A DNA stretch of 41,761 bases from DASSUC01 sp035649895 (GTDB taxonomy: Bacteria > Actinomycetota > Actinomycetes > Mycobacteriales > Micromonosporaceae), in NCBI GenBank assembly GCA_035649895.1, contig DASRIS010000037.1, forward strand, positions 1 to 41,761. Reading direction: 5' to 3'. Shown piece after piece: positions 1 through 7,756 of the stretch (within the stretch, counting starts at the first letter, position 1; every line of letters begins with the position of its first letter). Position numbers and translations under genes: made by a program. A model generated the notes under the pieces. That model was not told the DNA's origin. It saw only the letters and a program-made list of their open reading frames with translations, and searched no databases.

Positions 1-528
1 TACTCCGGCGGGGGCAACCTGCACACCTGGCTCGCCGCGCTGCTGGTGCCGCAGGGCGTGGACGAGCCGGCGCTGGCCGCGCTGGCGCCCGGGGAGCACG
101 GGCTGGTGGCGCTGCCGGACCAGGCCGGGCACCGCCCGCCGCGCGAGCCGCGGGGCGCTGGCGGAGCCGTGCTCGGGCTGCGCCTGTCCACCCGGGCCGT
201 GGACGTGGCGGCCGCCGTACTCGAAGGGTTGTGCCATGAGGTGGCCGACGGGGCGCGGGCCGTCGACCCGACCGGACGGGGCGTGCCGGTGCTCAGCGGC
301 GGCGCGGTCCGCGCGTCGCCCTGGCTGGCCCGGCGCCTCGCCGCGGCGCTGCCGCCGGGCGCGGTGCGGGCCCAGACCCCGGAGATCGCGCTGCGCGGCG
401 CGGCGATGCTCGCCACCGGCTGGTACCCCGCTCCGGGGCTGGAGCCGGTGCCGGTCACCGAGGCGGAACGGGCCGCCATGGCGGCGGCGCGCGAGCGGCA
501 CCGCGCCGCCCGGAATGCGTTGAGCTAG
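1..528 (+). CDS. FGGY-family carbohydrate kinase, C-terminal part (gluconokinase-like)
   Basis: This is an open frame from the window edge to a TAG stop, so the 5' part lies outside. It matches the C-terminal ATPase lobe of FGGY sugar kinases. It has a YSGGGN start, a loop reading LGLRLSTRAVDVAAAVLEG, and a VPVLSGGAVRASPWLARRLA segment corresponding to the conserved GGxxxSxxxxQ-type adenosine-binding region. FGGY kinases phosphorylate sugars such as gluconate, xylulose or glycerol in the cytoplasm. The substrate cannot be read from this fragment; gluconate is a guess from overall resemblance. It ends 148 bp before the convergent DUF1501 gene. Confidence 0.75.
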   Translation, partial: YSGGGNLHTWLAALLVPQGVDEPALAALAPGEHGLVALPDQAGHRPPREPRGAGGAVLGLRLSTRAVDVAAAVLEGLCHEVADGARAVDPTGRGVPVLSGGAVRASPWLARRLAAALPPGAVRAQTPEIALRGAAMLATGWYPAPGLEPVPVTEAERAAMAAARERHRAARNALS

Positions 529-570
529 GCGGACGGGCTATCCAGGACCCAGGTGTGCGCGAGCCTAATG

Positions 571-595
571 CTCTGCACCATCTGTGCTAGCAGAG
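571..595 (+). repeat. 25-bp dispersed palindromic element, copy 1
   Basis: The element begins CTCTGCACC and ends AGCAGAG, so it can form a GCTCTGC/GCAGAGC stem. Two related copies occur about 40 kb away at 40488-40512 (plus) and 40558-40582 (minus). This copy lies in the 148-bp gap between two convergent genes, where the hairpin could help terminate transcription. Confidence 0.6.
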
Positions 596-676
596 CTACG
601 CGGCGCCTGCCCGCGTGCCAGCCACGGGCGCTCCATGCGTCTCCCACCCCAGGGCCCGCCGCCTCCGGTGCGTCGC

Positions 677-2074
677 TCAGCGGAAGACACCCAACCGGTG
701 GTACGTGTGTCCGGGGAAGATCTTCGGCAGGTCGGTCACCCCGAGCCGGGCACTGAGCAGCTCCCCGAGCACGTCCCGGTAGTCGTTGGCCCGCGCCACG
801 TCGCCGTGGTCCAGCGCGGCCTCGGCCAGGCCCGGCCACCGGCCGTGCACCCGGCCACCGACCAGGCCACCGCCGAGCAGCAGCATCACCCCGCCGTGGC
901 CGTGGTCGGTGCCGGCGTTGCCGTTCTCGGCCACCCGCCGGCCGAACTCGCTCATCGTCACCAGCGTCACGTCGGCAAGCGCCGGGCCCAGGTCGGCCGC
1001 GAACGCGGCGAGCGACTCCGCCACGCTGGTCAGCTGGTTGCGCATGTCGCCGCCGTCGACGGTGCCGAGCCCGGTGTGCATGTCCCACCCACCGACGTCG
1101 ATCGCGGCCACCCGCAGGCCGACCTGGTTCTTGACCAGGCGGGCCACGTCGCGCAGCTGGTCGGCGAAGCCACCGCCGGGGTAGGGCTGCGCCGGGTCGT
1201 ACCCGGCCTCGGCGATGCGCCGCGCGGTCGCCAGCGACTGGAGGGCGTTGCGCGCCTGCGCCGCGACCGGGTGGTCGATGCCGGTGTAGAGCGCGCGCAG
1301 CGCCTCCACCGTACGGTCGCGCACCGCGCCGCCGGCGCCGTCGATCCGGTACTCCCGGATGCTTCGCAGCACCAGCTTCTCGCTCGCGCCGACCAGCGAG
1401 CGGGGCAGCGAGGAGCCCTCGGCCACGGCCCGGAAGGTGGTGCCGGGGCCCAGCGCCTCCAGCACCCGGTCCAGCCACCCGCTGCCCACCGAGACCGATG
1501 CCGCGCCCCGCTCCAGGCAGTCCTGCGCCTGGAAGTGGCTGCGGCTGGCGTCGGGTGAGGCGACCGCGTGCACCGCGGCCATCGTCCCGGCCTTCCACAG
1601 TGGATACAGCGGCGCCAGTGCCGGGTGCAGGCCGAAGCGGTTGTCGGCGGGGAGCAGGGCGGCGGCGGGGACGGCGATGCCGGGCCGCGCGGCGTAGAGG
1701 TCCGGGTCGCCGCCGGGCACGACCACGGAGAGCCCGTCCATGCCGCCGCGGAGGAAGACCACGACGAGGGTACGGCGGGTCGCGGCCGGGTCGCCGTACG
1801 CCACCCGGGTCGTGGCGAGCTGGGAGCCGAGCGCGGCCACGCCCACCGCCCCGGCACCGGCGATCACCCGGCGCCGGGTGAAGCCGCGCCGCCACCGGGC
1901 CCGCTGGGTCGCCAGCCGGGTGGTGACGTCCTCGGCGTGCACCCGGATCGCCGCCTCGGCCAGGTTCGGTCCATGCCGGGCCAGGGCCTGCCGCGCCGGT
2001 TCGCGCGGCTCGTCAGGTTCCGGGCGAGCGTTCTCGCGCAGTCCGTGGGGTCTGGGGCGAGCGGTCACAGCCAC
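677..2074 (-). CDS. DUF1501 domain-containing protein, probably Tat-exported
   Basis: This is a 465-residue protein with a GTG start one base after the DUF1800 stop codon, so the two genes are co-transcribed. A long basic N-terminus leads to TRRRVIAGAGAVGVAALGS, a twin-arginine-like signal followed by a hydrophobic stretch at about residues 65-90. The family core follows, with VVVFLRGGMDGLSVVVP and AVASPDASRSHFQAQD, then an alkaline-phosphatase-like metal-site region containing DVGGWDMH and later TDHGHGG. DUF1501 proteins belong to the alkaline phosphatase/sulfatase superfamily and nearly always travel with DUF1800 proteins. The substrate is unknown. The 72-residue leader before the hydrophobic segment is long, so the true start may be internal. 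Confidence 0.88.
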   Translation of the reverse strand: MAVTARPRPHGLRENARPEPDEPREPARQALARHGPNLAEAAIRVHAEDVTTRLATQRARWRRGFTRRRVIAGAGAVGVAALGSQLATTRVAYGDPAATRRTLVVVFLRGGMDGLSVVVPGGDPDLYAARPGIAVPAAALLPADNRFGLHPALAPLYPLWKAGTMAAVHAVASPDASRSHFQAQDCLERGAASVSVGSGWLDRVLEALGPGTTFRAVAEGSSLPRSLVGASEKLVLRSIREYRIDGAGGAVRDRTVEALRALYTGIDHPVAAQARNALQSLATARRIAEAGYDPAQPYPGGGFADQLRDVARLVKNQVGLRVAAIDVGGWDMHTGLGTVDGGDMRNQLTSVAESLAAFAADLGPALADVTLVTMSEFGRRVAENGNAGTDHGHGGVMLLLGGGLVGGRVHGRWPGLAEAALDHGDVARANDYRDVLGELLSARLGVTDLPKIFPGHTYHRLGVFR

Positions 2075-2075
2075 C

Positions 2076-3851
2076 TCACCGGAGTGCGTGGTAGACGGAG
2101 TCGAGCACGAGCGGGACCAGGTGCTGGACCCGGCCGCCCAGGGTCGCGCTCGCCACCCGGCTGGTCTCGCTGGCGCCCAGGAAGCGCAGCAGGGCGGCCT
2201 TGTCCCGGGGCGCCAGCGGCTGGAAGACCAGGCGGTGCGCGAGCGCGTCCAGGTACGCCCCGACCGTGCCCGGCCGGGGCGCGGCCAGGTACTCCGGCCT
2301 GGTGTAGGACAGCCCCTCGTGCCAGCCCTGCACCAGGGCCCGGTGGCTGTTCCAGACGCCCAGCATCGCGTGTGCCGAGCTCCATGCGGCGGCCACGTCC
2401 GGGTAGCCGTTGGGCGGGCCCCACCGCAGCGGTGCCTGCCCGAGGCGCTCGGTGAGCTCGTAGAGCTCCTCGGCGGCCCCGGCGGTGTCCGGACCCGGCT
2501 GGACGGAGAGCGCCCTGGCCGCGGCGACGAAGTTCTCCAGCGGCCGGCGCTGCTTCAGCCCGGCCGCGACCCAGAGCTCCAGCGACCGGAACAGCACCTC
2601 GAGCACCGGGCGGATGTTCGTACCGCTGTCCAGGTAGGCCTTTGCCAGCCGGTCCACAAGGGACGGTGGCGGGTTGTCGCAGACGAACCGCACGGCGAGC
2701 TTGCGGGCGATGTTCCGTGCGGTCGCCGGGTGCTGGGCCAGATAGCTGAGGTACGCGTCACCGACCGCCAGCCCCTGCGCCGACGACCTGTTCTCATGGG
2801 TGAAGCCGAGCACCTTGACCCGGCCGGTCCAGTGCCGGCGGGGGGCGTACTCGAACTCTCCGTCGTCGTCGACCGTGCGCCCGGTCATCAGGTACGCGCT
2901 GTGCCGTACGTCGGTCTCGGTGTAGCCGCCCTCGATCCCTACCGTGTGCAGCTCGAGCAGCTCCCGGCCGTAGTTCTCGTTGACGTTGCGCCGGTGGGAG
3001 GAGGCATTGTCCAGGTAGCGCAGCATCGCCGGGCTGCGCGCCGAGGCTAGCAGCAGGTCGGCGTAGCGCCCCATGGCATGCCTGCGGATCACCTCGCGGT
3101 CGTAGGCGCCGCGGTTGTCCCACCCGCCGTCGAACGGGTTGGTGACGTTGAGGTGGTTGGACCAGAAGTCCACCATCACCTCGAACAGCTGCCGGTGGCT
3201 CCACATCTGCCGGGCCAGCGTGGCGTAGCCCAGCTCGCGCATGGCGTCCCGGCTGCCCTGCTCCAGGTGCTGGCGCACCTCGGCGATGCTCATGTTGACG
3301 GTCGGGAAGGCGGCGAGCGTGCGCTCCATCGCGTCGTCCGGCACGGTGTCCGGGCTCAGCTGCCGGCGCAGCCACTCGTCGACGCCCTCGCGGCGCACCT
3401 CGGCGACGTCCGGCGAGGTCGGGCCGAACGTGGCCCGGCGCAGCAGGTGCAGCACCGGGTCGCGGGACAGCGGGGTCGGGAAGCGCGGGGTGGCCGCGAG
3501 CGCGGCCTGTGCGGCCTGCGCCGGGGTGTCCGCCACGCCGCTCGCGCCGAGGTCCACCGCGCCGCCGCCGGCCTGGACGTAGCTCGCGTCCCGGTCGGCG
3601 AACGCCCCCGCGTCGCGCGGCGAGCCGGCCCGGTCCGAGGCTGCCCGCCCCGGCTCGTCCGACCCACCCCATAGCAGGTAGCCGCTCCCGACCGCCGCGG
3701 CAGCCCCGGCACCGAGGGCCGCCAGCACCCTTCGACGGGTACGCAGGACCCGGCGCGCCGCGGTGCCCAGCCGCTGCGGGGCGTGCCGGGTCTGGCGCGG
3801 CACGCGGGGCGCAGGCTCGTGCGCCGGGGTGTCCACAAGCGACTCGGCCAT
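2076..3851 (-). CDS. DUF1800 domain-containing protein
   Basis: This is a 591-residue protein with an ATG start. A basic N-terminus (RRVLRTRRRVLAALGAG) and a hydrophobic segment at about residues 40-60 suggest export or a membrane anchor. The DUF1800 body begins near DPVLHLLRRATFGPTSPDV and contains DFWSNHLNV, MLRYLDNASSHRR and NENYGRELLELHTVG, which are signature blocks of the family. The protein is translationally adjacent to the DUF1501 gene downstream (one-base gap). In many bacteria the two are exported together and their joint role remains undefined. The N-terminal 110 residues are low-complexity, rich in Ala and Gly. Confidence 0.9.
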   Translation of the reverse strand: MAESLVDTPAHEPAPRVPRQTRHAPQRLGTAARRVLRTRRRVLAALGAGAAAAVGSGYLLWGGSDEPGRAASDRAGSPRDAGAFADRDASYVQAGGGAVDLGASGVADTPAQAAQAALAATPRFPTPLSRDPVLHLLRRATFGPTSPDVAEVRREGVDEWLRRQLSPDTVPDDAMERTLAAFPTVNMSIAEVRQHLEQGSRDAMRELGYATLARQMWSHRQLFEVMVDFWSNHLNVTNPFDGGWDNRGAYDREVIRRHAMGRYADLLLASARSPAMLRYLDNASSHRRNVNENYGRELLELHTVGIEGGYTETDVRHSAYLMTGRTVDDDGEFEYAPRRHWTGRVKVLGFTHENRSSAQGLAVGDAYLSYLAQHPATARNIARKLAVRFVCDNPPPSLVDRLAKAYLDSGTNIRPVLEVLFRSLELWVAAGLKQRRPLENFVAAARALSVQPGPDTAGAAEELYELTERLGQAPLRWGPPNGYPDVAAAWSSAHAMLGVWNSHRALVQGWHEGLSYTRPEYLAAPRPGTVGAYLDALAHRLVFQPLAPRDKAALLRFLGASETSRVASATLGGRVQHLVPLVLDSVYHALR

Positions 3852-3940
3852 CCGTCACTCTCACTTGTACAGCGGGGGTGCGCGACTTCGTTACTGGGGG
3901 TCCGCTGCGGACGGTACTCGGGTCGCGAAAACTTGTCATC

Positions 3941-4363
3941 TTAGGTTCTGGTTAAGTCACTCGATGCACTGTATCGATTTCGTTCAGTGTCGACCGTCGC
4001 GAGTCCTTCGTGATCCGGATACACCACCGGCCGCCTTACTCCTTGTCCGGGCGGGTACCGCTGACCGGCACGCGGGGGCCCATGACCTGCCACTCGCCGC
4101 CGGTGTCTGCCGCTGTGGTGGGTGGCGCCCCCGGTCACCGCCACTGCCGGCCATACCCGGACCGGATGGCTGGCCGGGTGGGGATCTGCCGGCCCGCGTC
4201 CGTCCAGCTCCCGGACCAGGGCCAGGTTCACCGCGGCCAGCCGCTGCATCAGCACGTGCAGCTCGCCCAGCGCGTCGACCAGCTCGTCATCGGGCAGCGC
4301 CCAGACCGCGGTGGCGGCGTACTCGTTGACCGCTTGCGCGATCGTCGCCGGCGCCGTCCGCAT
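3941..4363 (-). pseudogene. Decayed DUF222/HNH endonuclease (13E12-type) gene
   Basis: The first 55 residues resemble the start of actinobacterial DUF222 proteins: DDELVDALGELHVLMQRLAA followed by NLALVRELDGRG. After that the frame loses resemblance, becomes basic and Pro/Gly/Arg-rich, and stops at 140 residues. Intact members are about 400-500 residues with a C-terminal HNH nuclease, which is absent here. I infer a truncated relic rather than a working gene. A degenerate LexA-type box lies 13 bp upstream of the start, as expected for this family. Confidence 0.55.
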
Positions 4364-4375
4364 GCCTTATATTCT

Positions 4376-4389
4376 AGTACATATGTTTG
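4376..4389 (-). promoter_or_regulatory. Degenerate LexA/SOS box upstream of the DUF222 relic
   Basis: The sequence AGTACATATGTTTG matches the actinobacterial SOS box CGAAC-N4-GTTCG (as CGAACATATGTTCG) at 11 of 14 positions. It sits in an AT-rich island directly before the start. The 13E12 repeat family in mycobacteria is known to carry LexA boxes, so this looks like a decayed operator. Confidence 0.4.
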
Positions 4390-4555
4390 AGATGTCTATA
4401 GTGGACTCTCTACTATCCCATGCTCGCACAGGGCTCGGCGCCATGTCGATCCGGCGGCGACGGCCACCGTACTCATTCGCAGGACCCGGTCACCGCAGCA
4501 CCGTGGCCCCCGCTCCGGCCACCTCGGTCGCGGATAAGACCTCTGGCCAGGCGCT

Positions 4556-5158
4556 TTAGGTCTCAGCCGACATGGTGTACCTGATGCACCGGGGGAGGAA
4601 GGTGGCGATGCGGACCAGAGTCTGTTGCGGGGGCTGGGCGGTCAGGACGGACCGGGCCTGGGCGGTCGCGGTGAGCTGGTCGAACGGTGCGAACCGAAAG
4701 TCGTAGATGCACACCCTCCCGCCGGGGCGCAGCACCCGCGCCAGCTCCGGGACGGCGGCCTGCGGGTCCTCCCAGTGGTGCAGGCTGAACGAGGAGACGA
4801 CAAGGTCGAACGAACGGTCGGCGACCGGAAGGCGGCTGGCGTCGCCGACCTGGACGGTGGCCCGGTCGCCGTACGGTGCGAGGTTCCGCCGTGCCGCGGT
4901 GACCATGTCGTCCGACAGGTCGATGCCGGTCAGCGTCAGGTCCGGACGCAGCTGGGCAAGCTCGGCCAGGAGTACGCCTGGGCCGGTGCCGATGTCCAGC
5001 AACGCGCCGTCCTTCGGGGCCAGCTCGGCGATGTCCTGAGCCAGCCGCCGGTACACGCGGCGAAGCAGCCGCGTGGCCATCAGGTTGTAGAACCGGCTGC
5101 GGCGGCCGTGGAAGGCCCCGTCCCGGTCGCCGTGAAGCAGGTGCGCACGGATCCGCAT
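4556..5158 (-). CDS. Class I SAM-dependent methyltransferase
   Basis: I chose the ATG that gives MRIRAHLLHGDRDG (200 residues); upstream codons run across the divergent MarR gene and its operators. The Methyltransf_11 fold is clear: motif I LLDIGTGPGVLLAEL, LTGIDLSDDMV, the acidic GDASRLPVADRSFDLVVSSFSLHHW block and LARVLRPGGRVCIYDF. It transfers a methyl group from S-adenosylmethionine to an unidentified small molecule. It is divergent from a MarR gene, and the 88-bp spacer holds two copies of one operator-like palindrome. The regulator probably controls this enzyme, possibly in response to a phenolic or antibiotic-like ligand. Confidence 0.85.
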   Translation of the reverse strand: MRIRAHLLHGDRDGAFHGRRSRFYNLMATRLLRRVYRRLAQDIAELAPKDGALLDIGTGPGVLLAELAQLRPDLTLTGIDLSDDMVTAARRNLAPYGDRATVQVGDASRLPVADRSFDLVVSSFSLHHWEDPQAAVPELARVLRPGGRVCIYDFRFAPFDQLTATAQARSVLTAQPPQQTLVRIATFLPRCIRYTMSAET

Positions 5159-5174
5159 GGCGCTCAACTCCAAG

Positions 5175-5189
5175 GTTGTATGTTGCAAC
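5175..5189. promoter_or_regulatory. MarR-type operator, copy 1
   Basis: GTTGTATGTTGCAAC is an imperfect palindrome (GTTGYA-N3-TGCAAC) 16 bp upstream of the methyltransferase start. An identical pair of half-sites recurs 41 bp away, about four helical turns. Confidence 0.65.
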
Positions 5190-5215
5190 TTTTCCGCCCA
5201 CGGTACCGAGTAATA

Positions 5216-5230
5216 GTTGTAGAGTGCAAC
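5216..5230. promoter_or_regulatory. MarR-type operator, copy 2
   Basis: GTTGTAGAGTGCAAC has the same half-sites as copy 1 with a different 3-bp centre. It lies 16 bp before the GTG start of the MarR gene, where binding would block its expression. Autorepression plus repression of the methyltransferase is the natural reading. Confidence 0.65.
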
Positions 5231-5246
5231 CCTGGGAGGGGGCAGG

Positions 5247-5822
5247 GTGAACGCCGAGACACCGGCCGAACGGCTGCACAAGCTGTTCATGGATCTCGCG
5301 CGGGCCGGTGGCATGCTGCACCCCGACGATGCGGTCCCCGGCCAGCCAGTCTCGCTGTCCCAGGCGTTCGCCCTGCACGAGCTGGACACCGACCCCCCGC
5401 TGTCCCAGCGGGACCTGGCCGAGCGGCTGCGTCTGGAGAAGAGCTCGATCAGCCGGATGGTCGCGGAGATGCAGCGCAAGGGCCTGCTGGTGCGGCAGCG
5501 AGACCCGGGCAACCGCCGGCTGTACCGGCTGCGGCTGACCGACCAGGGACGCGACCTCCACGCCAGCATGGCCTCGGCGTTCCACGAGCGCTATGTCCGC
5601 TGGGTCGCCGCGATGACGCCAGCGGAGAACGACGCCTTGCTCCTCGGCTTGTCCGCCCTGGTCCGGGCGATCCGAGCGGACCCGGCACCGCCGCCCCCGG
5701 GCACCCAGCGGACCCGCCCGGAAGCTCAGGCCCGTCCAGATGCTCAGGCCGGCCCGGATCCTCGGGTCCGCCCGGATGCTCAGGCCGGCCCGGATCCTCG
5801 GGTCCGCCCGAGCGCTGGATGA
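5247..5822 (+). CDS. MarR-family transcriptional regulator
   Basis: This is a 191-residue protein with a GTG start behind a GGGAGGGGG ribosome-binding site. The winged helix-turn-helix is clear: LSQRDLAERLRLEKSSISRMV as the recognition helices, then a wing with RDPGNRRLYRLRLTDQG. MarR proteins bind palindromes as dimers and release them on binding ligands. Two matching palindromes precede the gene. The last 40 residues are an unusual Pro/Arg/Asp-rich tail containing two exact 12-residue repeats from a 36-bp tandem duplication. The tail is absent from typical MarR proteins (about 150 residues) and is probably disordered. Confidence 0.9.
   Translation: MNAETPAERLHKLFMDLARAGGMLHPDDAVPGQPVSLSQAFALHELDTDPPLSQRDLAERLRLEKSSISRMVAEMQRKGLLVRQRDPGNRRLYRLRLTDQGRDLHASMASAFHERYVRWVAAMTPAENDALLLGLSALVRAIRADPAPPPPGTQRTRPEAQARPDAQAGPDPRVRPDAQAGPDPRVRPSAG
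5739..5810 (+). repeat. 36-bp tandem duplication in the MarR tail
   Basis: Two identical 36-bp units (5739-5774 and 5775-5810) encode DAQAGPDPRVRP twice, ending nine bases before the stop codon. The period is a multiple of three, so the frame is kept. Confidence 0.9.
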
Positions 5823-5862
5823 CAGGCGGTGCTACGGCACCCCCGGACCCGCACCTTGCGGG

Positions 5863-6063
5863 CCTGGTTACGGCCTCGACGCGCGGGGACAGGCCGCGGG
5901 TGACGGCCCGGCGGGTCCACTGCTGCCAGGCGATGGGCGCCCCGCCGAACTGGAGCGCGAGGTAGCCCTCCAGCGCCAGGTGCAACGGCAGGAACCGCAG
6001 GCGCTGCCGGCCGTCCCGGCGGGTCATCCGGCGGCGGAACGCCAGCCTGATGCAGAGCCGCAC
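5863..6063 (-). pseudogene. Probable remnant of an ARPP-2-like protein
   Basis: On the minus strand this stretch reads RLRFLPLHLALEGYLALQFG followed by a Trp-rich IAWQQWTRRAVTRGLSPR. To my recollection this resembles the C-terminal part of actinobacterial ARPP-2 (ARG- and Rhodanese-phosphatase-superfamily-associated) domain proteins. The reading frame continues into the MarR tail on one side and into the CHRD leader on the other without similarity. No plausible start or N-terminal domain exists, so I treat it as a fragment. The family assignment is from memory and uncertain. Confidence 0.35.
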
Positions 6064-6130
6064 GGTTGAACCCGCCGCCGACCGGGCGCGTGCCCTTCTA
6101 GGGACATTGTCTACCCGGAGGGAGTTAGGC

Positions 6131-6676
6131 GTGACTATCGGGCGTACGCGACTGCTCGCGGTGGCAGCCGCCGTGGTCGCCACGGTGGCGGCGACCGTCG
6201 TGAGCAGCACGACGGCGAGCGGGGACGAGGGCGAGAGCAGCCTGAGCGTGCATCTGTCGGGTTACCAGGAGGATCCGCTGGTGATCTCGACGACCGGCCG
6301 GGGCGAGTTCCGGGCCAACACCGACCGGAGTGCCCAGACGATCGAGTACGAGCTCAGCTACGCCGACCTCGAGGGCTCGGTCCTCCAGGCCCACATCCAC
6401 GTCGGCGGCCGCGCGCAGAGCGGCGGCATCAGTGTCTTCCTCTGCACCAACCTCGGCAACGGCCCAGCCGGCACGCAGCCGTGCCCCGCCGCACCGGCGA
6501 CCATCACCGGCACGATCACTCCCGCCAACGTGATCGGGCCTGCTGGCCAGGGCATCAGCGCCGGCCAGTTCGACGAGCTGATCAACGCGCTGCGCGCGGG
6601 CAAGACCTACGTGAACGTGCATACCTCGCTGTGGCCCGGAGGCGAGATCAGGGCCCAGCTCGACCACGAGCACTAA
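6131..6676 (+). CDS. Secreted CHRD domain-containing protein
   Basis: I chose the GTG preceded by CGGAGGGAG, giving 181 residues that begin MTIGRTRLLAVAAAVVATVA, a classical Sec signal peptide. After cleavage near residues 28-30, a single CHRD domain spans the rest: LSVHLSGYQEDPLVISTTGRG at the start, then LQAHIHVGG and VNVHTSLWPGGEIRAQL at the end. CHRD is the chordin-type beta domain, found in bacterial secreted proteins, with no enzymatic role established. A strong 13-bp inverted repeat follows the stop codon, so the gene is probably monocistronic. Confidence 0.9.
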   Translation: MTIGRTRLLAVAAAVVATVAATVVSSTTASGDEGESSLSVHLSGYQEDPLVISTTGRGEFRANTDRSAQTIEYELSYADLEGSVLQAHIHVGGRAQSGGISVFLCTNLGNGPAGTQPCPAAPATITGTITPANVIGPAGQGISAGQFDELINALRAGKTYVNVHTSLWPGGEIRAQLDHEH

Positions 6677-6687
6677 CGGACCCGCGG

Positions 6688-6727
6688 GAAGCTGCTCCCG
6701 GTGGCACCCGCCGTCGGGAGCAGCTTC
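6688..6727. terminator. Bidirectional terminator between CHRD and SDR genes
   Basis: GAAGCTGCTCCCG (6688-6700) and its exact reverse complement CGGGAGCAGCTTC (6715-6727) form a 13-bp perfect stem with a 14-nt loop. It sits between two convergent genes. Confidence 0.8.
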
Positions 6728-6742
6728 GACGCAGCCAGGGCG

Positions 6743-7756
6743 TCAGTCCCCGGCGGCGCGGCGTACCCAGGTTGAGGCCGCGGCCGTGCCCAAGGCAGCG
6801 GCCGCGCCAGCGGCGACCGCCCCCTTGTGGGTGGCGAGCCACAGCTGCGGCGAGCGCCTCTTGGCCCGATCGTCGAACTCCCCGTGCGCGCCGTGGTCGG
6901 TGTCGCCGTCCACCGGGGCGTCCAGGTTGTCCCGCCACCGGGCGAGGTCGACCGGCTCGGGGGTCTGCTGCGCGTCGAAGCCGCGACGGGCGAGGTACCG
7001 CTCGACCAGCCCGGGCACCAGCACGTCGAGCACCCGCGTCACCACGGTCGGGGCGCCGACGTTCAGCTCCCGGGGCGCGCGGTCGGCGGCCCACAGGATG
7101 GCCCGGGCGGCGACCTCCGGCTGGTAGATCGGGGGTACGGGCTGCGGGTGGCGCGGCAGCCTGGTGCGCACCCAGCTGAACTGGGGGGTGTTGACCGCCG
7201 GCAGGTTGACCATGGTGAGGCGGATCCCCGGGTGCTCGGCCAGCAGCTCGGCGCGGAGCGAGTCGAGGAAGCCCTGTACCGCGTGCTTGCTGGCGCAGTA
7301 CGCCGACTGCAGCGGGATCCCGCGGTAGGCCAGAGACGAGCCGACCTGCACGATCGTGCCGCGCCCGGCCGGGCGCATAGTACGCAGCGCAGCGAGCGTG
7401 CCGTGCACGCTGCCCAGGTAGTTGACCTCGATGACCCGGCGGAACTCGGCCGGCGTGATGTCCCAGACCCGGGCGAAGACCGAGACCATCGCGTTGTTGA
7501 CCCATATGTCCGGCGGACCCAGGTCGCCGGCGATGCGGTCGGCGGCGGCGTCCAGGGCCGTCGCGTCGGAGATGTCCACCTCGGCGGTGCATACCCGCGC
7601 GGCGCCCAGCTCGGCGCACTCCTTCTCAGCTGCCGCGAGCCCGGCGGCGCCGCGGGCGAGCAGGCCCAGCCGCGCACCGCGGCGGGCGAAGGCCGCCGCG
7701 ACCGCCCGCCCGACGCCGGCGCTGGCTCCGGTGATGACCACGACCTGTTCCGTCAT
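6743..7756 (-). CDS. SDR-family oxidoreductase with C-terminal membrane tail
   Basis: I chose the ATG giving MTEQVVVITGASAGVGRAVA (337 residues). The Rossmann motif TGASAGVG, the NNAM (NNAG-type) motif, the catalytic Ser region VGSSLAYRG and YCASK (Tyr-x-x-x-Lys) are intact, so it should be an active NAD(P)-dependent dehydrogenase. Classical SDRs end near residue 250. Here about 80 extra residues end in GAVAAGAAAALGTAAASTWV, a likely single membrane anchor. A second gene of the same architecture lies at 37391. The substrate is unknown. Confidence 0.85.
   Translation of the reverse strand: MTEQVVVITGASAGVGRAVAAAFARRGARLGLLARGAAGLAAAEKECAELGAARVCTAEVDISDATALDAAADRIAGDLGPPDIWVNNAMVSVFARVWDITPAEFRRVIEVNYLGSVHGTLAALRTMRPAGRGTIVQVGSSLAYRGIPLQSAYCASKHAVQGFLDSLRAELLAEHPGIRLTMVNLPAVNTPQFSWVRTRLPRHPQPVPPIYQPEVAARAILWAADRAPRELNVGAPTVVTRVLDVLVPGLVERYLARRGFDAQQTPEPVDLARWRDNLDAPVDGDTDHGAHGEFDDRAKRRSPQLWLATHKGAVAAGAAAALGTAAASTWVRRAAGD

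Noticed and set aside
525..1895. Long alternative frames opposite or offset to DUF1501, the heptose operon, M28 and others
   Set aside because: They are Arg/Gly/Pro/Ala-rich frames expected opposite GC-rich genes, without domain motifs, and they conflict with well-supported genes.
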